64,000 nt of DNA from JAGQOZ01 sp041399205. Lineage in GTDB: Bacteria; Planctomycetota; Planctomycetia; Pirellulales; Pirellulaceae. Location: contig JAWKTK010000004.1 in assembly GCA_041399205.1 (NCBI GenBank), forward strand, positions 496,001 through 560,000, written 5' to 3'. Each line of letters opens with the position of its first letter. Within the stretch, counting starts at the first letter, position 1. The notes beneath the pieces were generated by a model. The model ran no database searches. It saw nothing but the letters and a program-made list of their open reading frames with translations, and was not told the origin of the DNA. Of the stretch, positions 38,272 through 47,516 are shown piece by piece. The position numbers and the translations under genes were made by a program.

Positions 38272-39570
38272 ATGCGATTAACTAACCGCGGATTTGCCGT
38301 TCAGGTGGTAAAGCAGCTAATCGAGGCTGGGTTTACGGCTTATTGGGCTGGCGGGTGTGTGCGAGACCAGTTGCTAGGTCGGCAGCCTAAGGACTACGAC
38401 GTGGCGACCAATGCGACGCCGGAACAGGTGCGATCGTTGTTCGGGTATCGGCGAACATTGCCCATTGGCGCTTCCTTTGGCGTGATTACGGTCTTGGGGC
38501 CCAAGCCGGTCAATCCCATCGAAGTTGCCACTTTCCGATCCGACGGACAGTATTCAGACGGTCGGCATCCCGACGCGGTTTCATTTTGTGGCGCTCAGGA
38601 AGATGCTCAACGACGCGATTTCACGATCAACGGTTTGTTTTTTGATCCGCTGCAGCAGCGAGTTATCGATTTTGTCGGCGGACAAGATGATCTGCGCGAT
38701 GGCGTGATTCGCGCCATTGGTGATCCGGCAGCTCGGTTTCACGAAGATAAGTTGCGAATGCTGCGAGCGGTCCGGTTTGCCGCGACGTTCCAATTTCGAT
38801 TGGACGAAGCCACTGCATTGGCCATTCAACGCGATGCGGAAAATCTAAATCAAGTGAGTGCCGAGCGTGTAGCAGCGGAAATGCGGCGGATGATGGTTCA
38901 CCGGAATCGATCCTTAGCGCTGCAACTGCTACTGGAAACCAATCTTCTGGCACCCGTGTTTGGGCGGAAAATCGCAGACCTGCAAAATTCGGCAGGGCAG
39001 ACGGCCTGGAATCAGGCATTGGAAGCATGCAGCCGCCTGGACGCCGAGTCGTTTCCTACTGCCATGGCCTGTCTCTTTGTTTTGTGGCTGGGCAATCTAT
39101 CTTCGCCAGAACCGGCGCGGGATGCCAAAGTGATTTCGCAGCACTTAGCGTCTCGTTGGAAACTAGCGAATGCGGAACGAGACGAAATGGAATGGCTAAT
39201 GTCGACATGGCCTACCATTCGAACCGCTCGGCAAGCACCGTGGCCCGTTGTGCAGCGAATTCTGATTCGTCCGGAAATCAATCATCTACTGGCGATGTGC
39301 ACCGCATTGTCAGGTTCGATGCCGGAATTGACCGCGCAGATTCAATGGTGCGAAGAAAAGCTGCGATTGCCCGTGGAACAGCTCGACCCAGAACCGCTGG
39401 TCACCGGTGACGACCTGCTGGCCGCTGGAATTCCCGCCGGGCCTCACTATCGAATGATCTTGCAGGAGATTCGAGACGCCCAGCTGGAAGGTCGGGTTCA
39501 AGAGAAAACCGCAGGAATCTTATTGGCTCTCGCGTGGTACCGGGATGCCGGTGTGGCGAGGGGAGATTAG
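38272..39570 (+). CDS. CCA tRNA nucleotidyltransferase / poly(A) polymerase family protein
   Basis: A 432-residue class II nucleotidyltransferase. YWAGGCVRDQLLGRQPKDYDVATNATPEQV (residues 24-53) contains the nucleotide-binding GG and the catalytic D-x-D. GASFGVITVLG, VEVATFRSDGQYSDGRHP-like and RRDFTINGLFFDP follow, then the RNA-binding head RFHEDKLRMLRAVRFAATFQF. Start ATG 38272 follows GGAG. These enzymes add CCA to tRNA ends or A-tails; the two activities are hard to tell apart by sequence. It is the first gene of a plus-strand housekeeping run. Confidence 0.92.
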   Translation: MRLTNRGFAVQVVKQLIEAGFTAYWAGGCVRDQLLGRQPKDYDVATNATPEQVRSLFGYRRTLPIGASFGVITVLGPKPVNPIEVATFRSDGQYSDGRHPDAVSFCGAQEDAQRRDFTINGLFFDPLQQRVIDFVGGQDDLRDGVIRAIGDPAARFHEDKLRMLRAVRFAATFQFRLDEATALAIQRDAENLNQVSAERVAAEMRRMMVHRNRSLALQLLLETNLLAPVFGRKIADLQNSAGQTAWNQALEACSRLDAESFPTAMACLFVLWLGNLSSPEPARDAKVISQHLASRWKLANAERDEMEWLMSTWPTIRTARQAPWPVVQRILIRPEINHLLAMCTALSGSMPELTAQIQWCEEKLRLPVEQLDPEPLVTGDDLLAAGIPAGPHYRMILQEIRDAQLEGRVQEKTAGILLALAWYRDAGVARGD

Positions 39571-39725
39571 TGTTCGCCGGAGCTGGTGTTGGGGAATCTG
39601 GTTTTGTGCGCATTTTTTCTGGCTGTGACGCGTGAATCGTCTATCGACGGGGGGATGTTTTGTCTGTTAGACTTCTGGATTCGATTTTGCTTGTGCCGTT
39701 TGGTAAGTAGTGCTGGGATTTCCGA

Positions 39726-40738
39726 GTGATCATTATCCTCAAGTCGGGGGTTTCCGACAGCCAGATCGATCACGTGGTGGACGTGGTACAGTCGCTGGGA
39801 TTTGCGACGCATGTTAGCCGAGGTACGTTTCGTACGATTGTCGGTCTGATTGGTGATGAATCTACGGTTGCAGTTCAGAAGTTGAAGTCGATTGTGGGCG
39901 TGGCCGATGTGATTCCGGTATTGCCTGCGTATAAATTGGCCAGTCTGGAAGCACATCCTCAGCCTAGCATCGTTTCGGTGGGTCGAGTTCGTGTGGGAGG
40001 TGGCCATTTGGCCATGATTGCCGGACCTTGTGCGGTGGAATCGGCGCAGCGGATGGATTCGATTGCGAAAGCGGTAAAAGCGGCCGGTGTCAATATCCTT
40101 CGTGGTGGAGCGTTCAAGCCCAGGACCAGTCCCTATTCGTTTCAAGGTTTGGGGATCGATGGCCTGAAAATTTTGCGCGAAACGGGCGATCGGTACGAAA
40201 TGCCTGTTGTGACTGAAGTTACTGATCCCAGAAGCGTCCCAGACGTGAACGAATATGCCGATCTGATTCAGATCGGCGCCAGAAATATGCAGAACTTTGT
40301 TTTGCTGACGGAAGTTGGGCAATCCCAGAAGCCGGTGCTACTTAAGCGGGGCATGAGTGCGACGTTGGAAGACTTGCTGATGAGTGCGGAATATGTGCTT
40401 TCGCAAGGAAATCCTAACGTGATTTTGTGCGAACGAGGCATCAAGGGATTTGACCGCGCGACTCGCAATGTGTTTGACGTGGCGGCGGTGCCAGCGCTCA
40501 AGGCGTTGTCCCATTTACCCGTGATTGTGGATCCTAGTCACGCTACGGGACGCCCGGATTTGATCCCGTCGTGTGCCTATGCAGGCTTGGCGGCCGGAGC
40601 AGACGGGGTTCACATTGAAGTCCATGATTGTCCGGAAGAGCGATGTCGGACGGGCCACAGGCGTTGTTGCCATCGCAATTTGCCGAAGTCGTGAGTCAGT
40701 TGAAAAAAATTGGCGAACTCTTCGGCAGAACGTTTTGA
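39726..40738 (+). CDS. aroF: 3-deoxy-7-phosphoheptulonate (DAHP) synthase, AroF/AroG-I-beta type, one frameshift near the end
   Basis: The first enzyme of the shikimate pathway, about 337 residues. GTG start gives MIIILKSGVSD, an N-terminal ferredoxin-like regulatory domain (about 1-70). The TIM-barrel part has MIAGPCAVES near 100, RGGAFKPRTSPYSFQGLG near 125, QIGARNMQNF near 180, KRGMSATLEDLLMSAEY near 210 and VDPSHATGRPDLI near 270. The frame ends early at 40694, but adding one G near 40641 (GAGCGATG) restores EEAMSDGPQALLPSQFAEVV to a TGA at 40736-40738. Since this enzyme is normally essential, the indel is probably a sequence error. Confidence 0.92.
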
Positions 40739-40802
40739 TGGACAAGACGCAATTCGCGTTTTGTCGAATAGTACGAATTGAAATTGATTGGGAGTATCGA
40801 CC

Positions 40803-41561
40803 GTGGTTCGCAAACCGTTTATTGCAGGGAATTGGAAAATGAATATGGACCTGCAGACATCCATTGATTTGGCTTCAGGGATCGCTCATGGGTTGGGAGC
40901 ATCCGAGGCATGTGAAGTTGCGGTTTGTCCTCCCAGCGTTTATCTGGCGGCGGTTGTCAAAGCGGTGGCCGGGAATCCGGTGGGAGTGGGCGCGCAGAAT
41001 TGCTATTTTGAAAAAGAGGGCGCTTTTACCGGCGAACTTAGTGCCTCGATGGTGGCGAATATCGGCTGCCAGTATGTGATCCTTGGGCATAGTGAACGCC
41101 GTTCGATCTTTGGCGAATCTGACGCGGACGTGAACAAAAAAGTGTTCGCGGCGCTAGAAGCTGGTTTGACGCCAATTGTCTGCGTGGGCGAGTTGTTGGA
41201 AGAACGCGAAGCGGGCCGCACTTTGGACGTAATTCGCACACAATTTGAAGGTTCGCTGGCCGGGCTTTCGTCGGATCAGATGCAGCACTGTGTGATTGCT
41301 TACGAACCGGTATGGGCCATCGGCACAGGGAAAGTTGCCACGCCAGATCAAGCGGAAGAAGTGCACGCCAGTATTCGCGGCTTGCTGACCAGTTCGTTTG
41401 ATCAGGCTACGGCCGAATCTGTGCGAATTCAATATGGCGGCAGCGTCAAGCCGGATAACGCAAGTGAATTACTTTCACAACCAAACATAGATGGAGCACT
41501 GGTTGGCGGTGCATCCTTGAAAACGGATAGCTTCTTGGCCATTGTGAAGGCGGCCAACTGA
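40803..41561 (+). CDS. tpiA: Triosephosphate isomerase
   Basis: A 252-residue TIM-barrel enzyme that interconverts dihydroxyacetone phosphate and glyceraldehyde 3-phosphate. Catalytic residues are in place: Lys in FIAGNWKMN near residue 13, His in VILGHSERR near 97, Glu in AYEPVWAIGTGK near 170. The phosphate loop (YGGSVKPDN, then GALVGGASL) is intact. GTG 40803 is preferred to TTG 40788 because GGGAG lies eight bases upstream and the protein then starts like its family. It lies 64 bp after the DAHP synthase. Confidence 0.96.
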   Translation: MVRKPFIAGNWKMNMDLQTSIDLASGIAHGLGASEACEVAVCPPSVYLAAVVKAVAGNPVGVGAQNCYFEKEGAFTGELSASMVANIGCQYVILGHSERRSIFGESDADVNKKVFAALEAGLTPIVCVGELLEEREAGRTLDVIRTQFEGSLAGLSSDQMQHCVIAYEPVWAIGTGKVATPDQAEEVHASIRGLLTSSFDQATAESVRIQYGGSVKPDNASELLSQPNIDGALVGGASLKTDSFLAIVKAAN

Positions 41562-41625
41562 CAATTCATTGAAACTCTAGAAATCGGTTTCCTTAGAACG
41601 CTGGGATGCGTTGGAGTATTTAAGC

Positions 41626-42048
41626 ATGTTGCAGATTCCTTTCTTGGCCTTAGGGCAATACGTTTTTGGTTTTCTGTTGTCGTTTGCGGCCATCTTTTTG
41701 ATCTTGTTGGTGTTGATTCAACGAGGTCGCGGAGGTGGTCTGTCGGGCGCGTTTGGCGGCATGGGTGGTCAAAGCGCCTTCGGCACCAAGGCCGGTGACG
41801 TTTTTACCAAAATCACGGTTGGCGCTTCCATCGTGTGGATTGTGCTGTGTATCAGTGCGACCAAGTTTCTACAAACAGGGGGCGACGATAAGTTCACTTC
41901 GAACGCGCCCATGACCAACATCACCGCACCTCAGCTGAACGCCGCCGGTGATTCAAATGATGTCGATTCCGCCGATTCCGCTGCCACTTCGACCACGTCA
42001 GATACCGAAGCAAACGACGTATCCACTTCAACGGATAGTGCCGAGTAA
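41626..42048 (+). CDS. secG: Preprotein translocase subunit SecG
   Basis: A 140-residue inner-membrane protein of the Sec translocon. Two helices (about residues 12-32 and 60-80) flank the conserved loop LVLIQRGRGGGLSGAFGGMGGQSAFGTKAGD. The C-terminal 45 residues are a Thr/Ser/Asp/Ala-rich tail longer than in E. coli SecG. ATG 41626 is chosen over TTG 41611 (GGAG upstream). Placement directly after tpiA is a common bacterial arrangement. Confidence 0.93.
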   Translation: MLQIPFLALGQYVFGFLLSFAAIFLILLVLIQRGRGGGLSGAFGGMGGQSAFGTKAGDVFTKITVGASIVWIVLCISATKFLQTGGDDKFTSNAPMTNITAPQLNAAGDSNDVDSADSAATSTTSDTEANDVSTSTDSAE

Positions 42049-42116
42049 TTCGGCCGCGGTTTCAACTTCCCGGTCTCTCATTCGTCTTTGGACAACCGAT
42101 AGAGGACGCAGCAGAA

Positions 42117-43001
42117 ATGTTATCCAGCATGACGGGTTTTGGCGAAGCGACCTGTACGGAAAACGGTGTGACCGTACATGTGGAAGTTCGTTCGGTGAAC
42201 AATCGACACTTGAAATTGAATTGCCGCTTGCCAGAAGGCTACGCCAGCCTGGAGCCCAAGTTGGATTCGGTGGTTCGCCAGTTTGCTCGCCGAGGAAGTT
42301 TGCAGTTGGCGTTGATGATTGATCGTGAATCTGAATCGGAAAACGGTCGGCTCAACGAAGGTGTGTTGATTCAATATTATCATCAACTGAAAGACGTCAC
42401 CAAGAAACTGGGAATCATGCACGATCCTCGCTTGGATTCCCTGCTGGTCATTCCCGGTGTTGTCGAAGAGCCGGGCTACACGCCTCGAGACGTTGACAAT
42501 GAATGGCCCTTGATTGAGAAGGCTACCCTGCAAGCGGGTGAACGATTTGCTGAAATGCGCCGCAGCGAAGGTGCCGCCATGTCGGCCGATTTACGGGCGA
42601 ACTGCCAATCGATTGCCGCTGAATTGTCCAAGATTGAAGCGCGAGCTCCAAGTGTGATTGTGGCGTATGAAAAACGGTTGTTGGAACGAGTTAATTCGTT
42701 GTTGGCGGAACATGAATTAAAAGTGCAGCCCAGCGACATTGTTCGCGAAGTTGGTATCTATGCAGATCGGTCCGATATTTCAGAAGAAGTGGTTCGCCTA
42801 AAAAGCCACTTAGAACAATTTGATCAGATCATGAGCTCCAAGGAATCGGCTGGGCGCAAGTTGGACTTCTTGATTCAAGAGCTGTTCCGAGAAGTCAATA
42901 CGATTGGATCAAAGGCGAACGATGCCGAAATTGCCAGAAATGTGGTCGAAATCAAAACCGTGATTGAACGGCTACGAGAAATGGTGCAAAACATCGAATA
43001 A
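42117..43001 (+). CDS. yicC: YicC/YloC family endoribonuclease
   Basis: A 294-residue protein with the full family signature: MLSSMTGFGEA at the start, VRSVNNRHLKLNCRLPEGYASLEP near residue 27 and the C-terminal DRSDISEEVVRLKSHLEQFDQIM then GRKLDFLIQELFREVNTIGSKAND and VVEIKTVIERLREMVQNIE. Members of this family act as RNases in RNA turnover. It is followed by gmk, a pairing that is conserved widely. Confidence 0.95.
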   Translation: MLSSMTGFGEATCTENGVTVHVEVRSVNNRHLKLNCRLPEGYASLEPKLDSVVRQFARRGSLQLALMIDRESESENGRLNEGVLIQYYHQLKDVTKKLGIMHDPRLDSLLVIPGVVEEPGYTPRDVDNEWPLIEKATLQAGERFAEMRRSEGAAMSADLRANCQSIAAELSKIEARAPSVIVAYEKRLLERVNSLLAEHELKVQPSDIVREVGIYADRSDISEEVVRLKSHLEQFDQIMSSKESAGRKLDFLIQELFREVNTIGSKANDAEIARNVVEIKTVIERLREMVQNIE

Positions 43002-43162
43002 TCCCGGTTGGTAAACCGAGAGTTCTGTTTTACCAGACAGAAGTTTGCAGTTTGATTAGTTGGATTTTATACCGTACGCAGTCGAATTTGATGCTTGTGC
43101 ATAAACAAGTTATGGCAACAGCCTCAAGACCGCTGTGAGACAGACGTTAGAGAGTTGGTTAC

Positions 43163-43732
43163 ATGCCTAAGGGCAAGGTGGTCATCATTTCCGGACCTTC
43201 AGGAGCAGGCAAGACGACTCTGGTGCGTCGTGTCTTGGAAGCGTCCACGTTGCCGTTGGAATTGAGCGTTTCCGTGACAACTCGGCCAGCCCGCCCCGGT
43301 GAAGTGGACGGCAAGGACTATCATTTTTGGACGGATGACGCCTTTCAGGCCGGACGTACCAACGGTAGCTTTTTGGAGTGCTTTGAAGTTTTTGGCCGAG
43401 GCTATTGGTATGGAACGCTGCGATCGGAGGTGGCGGACCGGATGAACGCGGGACGCTGGGTGGTGTTGGAAATTGATGTGCAAGGGATGCAGGAAGTTGT
43501 CAAAGCACACCCGGATGCCATCACATTTTTTGTGCGTCCAGACAGCTTAGAGACTTTGCGACAGCGGTTGGAAGATCGAGGAACCGAGACGCCGGAATCA
43601 CTGCGGCGTCGACTGGAAGTTGCGGCACACGAATGGAACTTCCGAGACAAATATCGTTACGAAATTATTAACAATAACTTGGATGATGCGGTCGCTCAGA
43701 TGATTCGTATTTTGAGCGAATCGGTCGAATGA
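43163..43732 (+). CDS. gmk: Guanylate kinase
   Basis: A 189-residue kinase converting GMP to GDP. It has the P-loop ISGPSGAGKTTLVRR (residues 8-22), the GMP-binding SVSVTTRPARPGEVDGKDYHF and ECFEVFGRGYWYGT, and the lid segment VRPDSLETLRQRLEDRGTE. Length and start (MPKGKVVIISGPSGAGK) match the family. It lies between yicC and rpoZ. Confidence 0.96.
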   Translation: MPKGKVVIISGPSGAGKTTLVRRVLEASTLPLELSVSVTTRPARPGEVDGKDYHFWTDDAFQAGRTNGSFLECFEVFGRGYWYGTLRSEVADRMNAGRWVVLEIDVQGMQEVVKAHPDAITFFVRPDSLETLRQRLEDRGTETPESLRRRLEVAAHEWNFRDKYRYEIINNNLDDAVAQMIRILSESVE

Positions 43733-43795
43733 TTCACGTACAAGTCCACAATTCAATATTCTAGAACTTGCAAAAATAGTAGGAGACCCCTAGCG

Positions 43796-44062
43796 ATGAT
43801 GGAAGAACTGAAAGAAGAGGAAATCGTCAACAAGGTGGGCGGTCGTTTTAAGTTGTCGACGTTGATTCAGAAACGTCTGGTGGCACTCAACGCCGGAAGC
43901 CGACCGTTGGTCAAAATTGATACGGAAAACAAGTTTTCCATTGTGCTGCAGGAAATCCTGCAAGACAAAATCTATTTGGATGCGTCTAATGAAGTCCGAG
44001 TCACCGGCGATGATCAAGGCCCCGAATTGGACCTGACCAAGCTGGATCCGACCGACCTATGA
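43796..44062 (+). CDS. rpoZ: DNA-directed RNA polymerase subunit omega
   Basis: An 88-residue omega-type subunit: EEIVNKVGGRFKLSTLIQKRLVALNAGSRPLV, then an extension with IVLQEILQDKIYL near residue 60. Omega aids RNA polymerase assembly. It follows gmk, the classical gmk-rpoZ order, and its stop codon overlaps the ATG of coaC by four bases (ATGA), so the two are translationally coupled. AGGAG lies upstream; ATG 43796 or 43799 could be used. Confidence 0.9.
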   Translation: MMEELKEEEIVNKVGGRFKLSTLIQKRLVALNAGSRPLVKIDTENKFSIVLQEILQDKIYLDASNEVRVTGDDQGPELDLTKLDPTDL

Positions 44063-44607
44063 TGGCGCGCGAAGTTTTGGTTGGCGTCACTGGTGGAATT
44101 GCGGCGTTCAAAACGGCCGCATTCGTCAGCCAGTTGGTGCAATCGGGACATCACGTGACGGTTGCCATGACGGCGGCCGCAACGTCTTTTGTTGGTGAAG
44201 CGACGTTCGCCGCACTGACCAAGCGTCACGTTGCGACTCGCATTATCGACCCGGAACACTATCCGTTGGGAGCACATATTGAGCTGGCGGATCGAGCCGC
44301 ATTAATGTGTGTGGCCCCTGCCACGGCAGACTTTGTGGGAAAGATTGCCAACGGTATTGCCGATGACCTGTTGTCCACGTTGTACCTTTGTTTCGAAGGG
44401 CCTGTGCTACTGGCGCCAGCCATGAATGTGCAGATGTGGAACAAACCAGCGGTGCAGCGGAACTTGAAGCAGCTGACTGAAGACGGCGTGCGGTTGATTG
44501 CACCGGGGTCGGGATGGTTAAGTTGCCGACAAGTGGGGGTCGGCAGAATGGCGGAACCGGAACAAATACTCGGCGAAGTTCAGGCGGCTTTGCAGTCTCT
44601 TGAATAA
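44059..44607 (+). CDS. coaC: Phosphopantothenoylcysteine decarboxylase (CoaC domain only)
   Basis: A 182-residue HFCD-family flavoprotein that makes 4'-phosphopantetheine in CoA synthesis. VLVGVTGGIAAFKTAAFVSQL at the start, HIELADRAALMCVAPATADFVGKIANGIADDLLS with the active-site His near residue 74, PAMNVQMWNKPAVQRN (the PAMN motif) near 120 and IAPGSGWLSCRQVGVGRM with the substrate-clamp Cys near 157 are all present. In most bacteria this domain is fused to CoaB (synthase); here the protein stops after CoaC and no coaB follows in the window. Confidence 0.93.
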   Translation: MMAREVLVGVTGGIAAFKTAAFVSQLVQSGHHVTVAMTAAATSFVGEATFAALTKRHVATRIIDPEHYPLGAHIELADRAALMCVAPATADFVGKIANGIADDLLSTLYLCFEGPVLLAPAMNVQMWNKPAVQRNLKQLTEDGVRLIAPGSGWLSCRQVGVGRMAEPEQILGEVQAALQSLE

Positions 44608-44659
44608 CGTGTTGATACGATCGAGTTGTCGTACCGCGGGGAAACGGTATCAACAATCG

Positions 44660-45097
44660 CTAGTTTCCGAAATCCGAAGCGCTGGGGATGCTAATTTCCT
44701 CCAGATTGGGCAAGTCGGGCAAAGTGTCGTCCGCATTGGGATCCAATTCGGGTAATTCGGGAAGGTCGTTGTTTGATTCGTCCGAAGGAGACGTTGGATT
44801 GTCGTTTTGCCGTTCGCCCACTATCGTCTTCGGTGGTCAGTGCGGTTCGATTGCAGATGGGAGAGGCTCTGGTGTGCTGTCGCTATATGGAGCGATAGTA
44901 GGGTACGCAGACGCCGATGTGGTGACGACACCTGGAACAGGATCCAGCACCGATCCCACGCGTCCTCGGCTCATTTCCGTGCTGGGGCGAAGGCCGCCGT
45001 AGGCGTTGTATGTGCAGTCGTGAGGGTTCGCACACATGGCGCAGCCTAGGAACAGCGAACTGACTACCAACAAACCGACGGATGCCACCGTTTTCAT
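44660..45097 (-). CDS. Small lipoprotein with acidic tail, interrupted reading frame
   Basis: About 145 residues by inference. The start at ATG 45097 gives a lipoprotein signal (VASVGLLVVSSLFLGCAMC; lipobox LFLGC) followed by a low-complexity Pro/Ser/Thr region. The frame meets TGA at 44837-44839. The same frame resumes afterwards with NDNPTSPSDESNND and a Pro/Leu/Asp-rich end (TAG 44660-44662). Adding one A near 44842 and removing one G from GGG (44817-44819 CCC on plus) gives TALTTEDDSGERQNDN across the gap. No family recognised. Confidence 0.55.
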
Positions 45098-45292
45098 GAT
45101 TGATTTCCTTTTTGTGCCGGAGCGAACCACGTTGAACCAGACGACAACGGGGCTTGATTATTTGTCGGAGATTGAAAGCAGGAGCTTGAGGTCGAGTTGA
45201 CGGATTTTGCCGATGCTGGCGAATTCGCAGTTTAGGTCGTGATAGCAGTGCTACAGTTATGGATGCCGGGGATTTTTTTGAAGTCGAATTTG

Positions 45293-45928
45293 ATGATGAA
45301 GTGGCTAAGAACGTCGACGTACCGTCTCACTCAATGGTTCGTCCGCATTACCAGTGCGTTGTTGTTTCACATGAGAAGTACGGGGCAAGCAGAGATTCCC
45401 ACGCAGGGCGGAGCGTTATTGTGTGCCAACCACCAAAGCTTTTTCGATCCTGTGTTGATCGGTTCATATTGTCCTCGTGCGATGAACTACGTCGCGCGCG
45501 AGTCCCTGTTTGAGGTGCCGGTGCTGCGAGGCCTAATGCACTGGTATAACGCGATTCCGATTCAACGCGATGGCATTGGGATTGGCGGCATCAAAGAGAC
45601 GCTCAAGCGGCTAAAGAAACAAGAAATGGTACTGATTTTCCCCGAAGGAACTCGCACCACCAACGGAGATGTTGGCCAAATCAAAAGCGGCTTTTGCGCT
45701 CTGGCTCGACGCGGCAAGGTTCCCATTGTTCCCGTTGGCTTGGACGGCGCGTATCATGCGTGGCCCAAAGATCAAAAGTATCCGTGGTTCGCGCGAATGG
45801 CCGTTTGTTACGGCAAGCCTATTTCCGTCGAAACGATCGAGTCGCTTGACGATGATCAGCTGGTGGATTTGCTACAACAGCGAATTGTTGAATGCTTCCA
45901 AAAGGCCAGGTCGATGTCGGGGCGATGA
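45293..45928 (+). CDS. plsC: 1-acyl-sn-glycerol-3-phosphate acyltransferase (PlsC family)
   Basis: About 211 residues from ATG 45293. It holds the acyltransferase motifs NHQSFFD (H-x4-D, about residue 46), RESLFEVPVLRGLM, the IPIQRDG motif and FPEGTRTTNGDVGQIKSG, and the final IVPVGLDGAYHAW. It transfers an acyl chain to lysophosphatidic acid or a related acceptor at the inner membrane. The exact start is unsure (GTG/ATG codons at 45239, 45263 and 45296 are in frame). Its stop lies 15 bp from that of the convergent lipoprotein gene. Confidence 0.88.
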   Translation: MMKWLRTSTYRLTQWFVRITSALLFHMRSTGQAEIPTQGGALLCANHQSFFDPVLIGSYCPRAMNYVARESLFEVPVLRGLMHWYNAIPIQRDGIGIGGIKETLKRLKKQEMVLIFPEGTRTTNGDVGQIKSGFCALARRGKVPIVPVGLDGAYHAWPKDQKYPWFARMAVCYGKPISVETIESLDDDQLVDLLQQRIVECFQKARSMSGR

Positions 45929-45942
45929 TGACTCGGATTCGG

Positions 45943-47364
45943 TTATTTTGGCAATTCGGCATACGGCGCTGACGCGGGGCTGTTTACCGAAGAACGCCGG
46001 TTGGTGCCAGGCAAACTGCCATTCCACGGCGAAATCGGTTGCCCTGGAAATGCATAGGGTGCTGTAATCTTTTCGGGCAAACGGATGTCCTGCATCATTT
46101 GGTCACGGCCTGATATGGGCGGAGTGAATGCAGTTGGTGCGGTTCTGAATGGCGATGCATGTTGTGGGTTCGGCCCAAACGGCATTGCGACACCGCCTTG
46201 TGGCGGAGCTGCTTGAATGCCCAATCCGGTTTGTGGTCGACTGTTGCGCATGGTCGGCGTATTTGCGATGTTAAATTCGTAGCCATCGTTGGGGCGCGAA
46301 CGGTACATGTCGCCGGTCAAACCGGTAGTCGGTGCATGCGGCGTGGAAAATGTAGCATTGCCGGTTGGGTCGAACCAATTGGGCGCTGCTGGCAACGGTT
46401 CGGGTGTGAACATGGCGTCGGGTAGCGCGAAGGGAGAGGATGGAATGCGAGGCACCGTGTCGACAATCGGCGTTCCGTCAGATTCGGCTTCCTCTTCTTC
46501 TGGTACCTGATCCGGATCGGCTTCCAAAGGTGAACGGAATTTGTTCTTAGATTCTGGACTGTCTTGCTTCTTGGCCAACGGATTCTTGATTTCGGTTACC
46601 AAAGGTTGTCCGCCGGGCCGTCTCGGATGGTTCGACGACCGTTCCGCGTGTGGTGACGAAGCTTTTTCAGCGCCGAGCCCCATGACCGTCTTTCGCTGAC
46701 CGTCTCCCGGTTCGTCCCCGGAATCGTCGAGGCGATCGTCCGGATTGTCTACCAAGGAATCGTGGCGATAGGAATCAGGATCATCTTGGTCTGCCGAATG
46801 GTCTTGGTTCTGTTCTCGCTGACGATAGTTAGAACTCTGATTTGATTGGCGGAGATCGTCGATGGCCACTTTGTTGCGAATGCTATTGGCCATGACCGAC
46901 GGGCCTTGCTGCTCATTCACGTAGGCAATTTTATAGTCTGTATTGTCTTTCCGGCTCAGCCGTTCCTGTTCCTCGGCTGTCGCCAGCAATGTCTCGTCGT
47001 TCGTCAGTGTTGCCAATTTGCGGTACACATCAGCTAAGTTCAGATGTGTATAGTGGTTGGGCATGCACTCCAGTGAATTTTCGAAGTTGATGACACTCTG
47101 TTTCAAGAATTCAATTTTCTGCGTTTCGGCATCTGTGGCTTCGCTTAGCAGAATTTGGCACTGGCCCATCAGGCGAAAGAGGCGGCCTCGTTCTTCTTGC
47201 TCTTCTGATGTCGGTTCATTCGCTAATTCCGAAATACGCTGTTGGCAGACCAGAATCGCTTGCGCATATTCGCCATGGCCCAAAAAATCGCTGGCTCGCT
47301 GTTCTGGCGTGGAACCAAAACATCCGGGAAGCAGAAGGATTAGAAGAAAGGCTATTCGTTTCAT
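45943..47364 (-). CDS. Lipoprotein with TPR-like N-terminus and Pro-rich C-terminus
   Basis: A 473-residue protein. Signal peptide MKRIAFLLILLLPGC gives a lipid-anchored Cys at about 15. Residues 20-145 contain alpha-helical TPR-like repeats (ASDFLGHGEYAQAILVCQQRI, then INFENSLECMPNHYTHLNLADVYRKLA). From about 150 to the end the chain is polar and low complexity: Gln/Asn/Asp-rich, then Pro/Thr/Asn-rich with tracts like PNWFDPTGNATF. No family is recognised. It faces the PlsC gene convergently and precedes nothing on its own strand within 150 bp. Confidence 0.78.
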   Translation of the reverse strand: MKRIAFLLILLLPGCFGSTPEQRASDFLGHGEYAQAILVCQQRISELANEPTSEEQEERGRLFRLMGQCQILLSEATDAETQKIEFLKQSVINFENSLECMPNHYTHLNLADVYRKLATLTNDETLLATAEEQERLSRKDNTDYKIAYVNEQQGPSVMANSIRNKVAIDDLRQSNQSSNYRQREQNQDHSADQDDPDSYRHDSLVDNPDDRLDDSGDEPGDGQRKTVMGLGAEKASSPHAERSSNHPRRPGGQPLVTEIKNPLAKKQDSPESKNKFRSPLEADPDQVPEEEEAESDGTPIVDTVPRIPSSPFALPDAMFTPEPLPAAPNWFDPTGNATFSTPHAPTTGLTGDMYRSRPNDGYEFNIANTPTMRNSRPQTGLGIQAAPPQGGVAMPFGPNPQHASPFRTAPTAFTPPISGRDQMMQDIRLPEKITAPYAFPGQPISPWNGSLPGTNRRSSVNSPASAPYAELPK

Positions 47365-47516
47365 GGTACCCTACCCGATAGACGCTTCAATTTTACGACG
47401 TTCGCCTGTGATTACCAAATCTACCATGTAGCCCGGCTGAAACCAAAGAAACCGTTTTCGCGGGGCGTATTCAGTTGCCTGACGGTGCTCTGGGTGGATT
47501 GTACGGAATAGGATAG

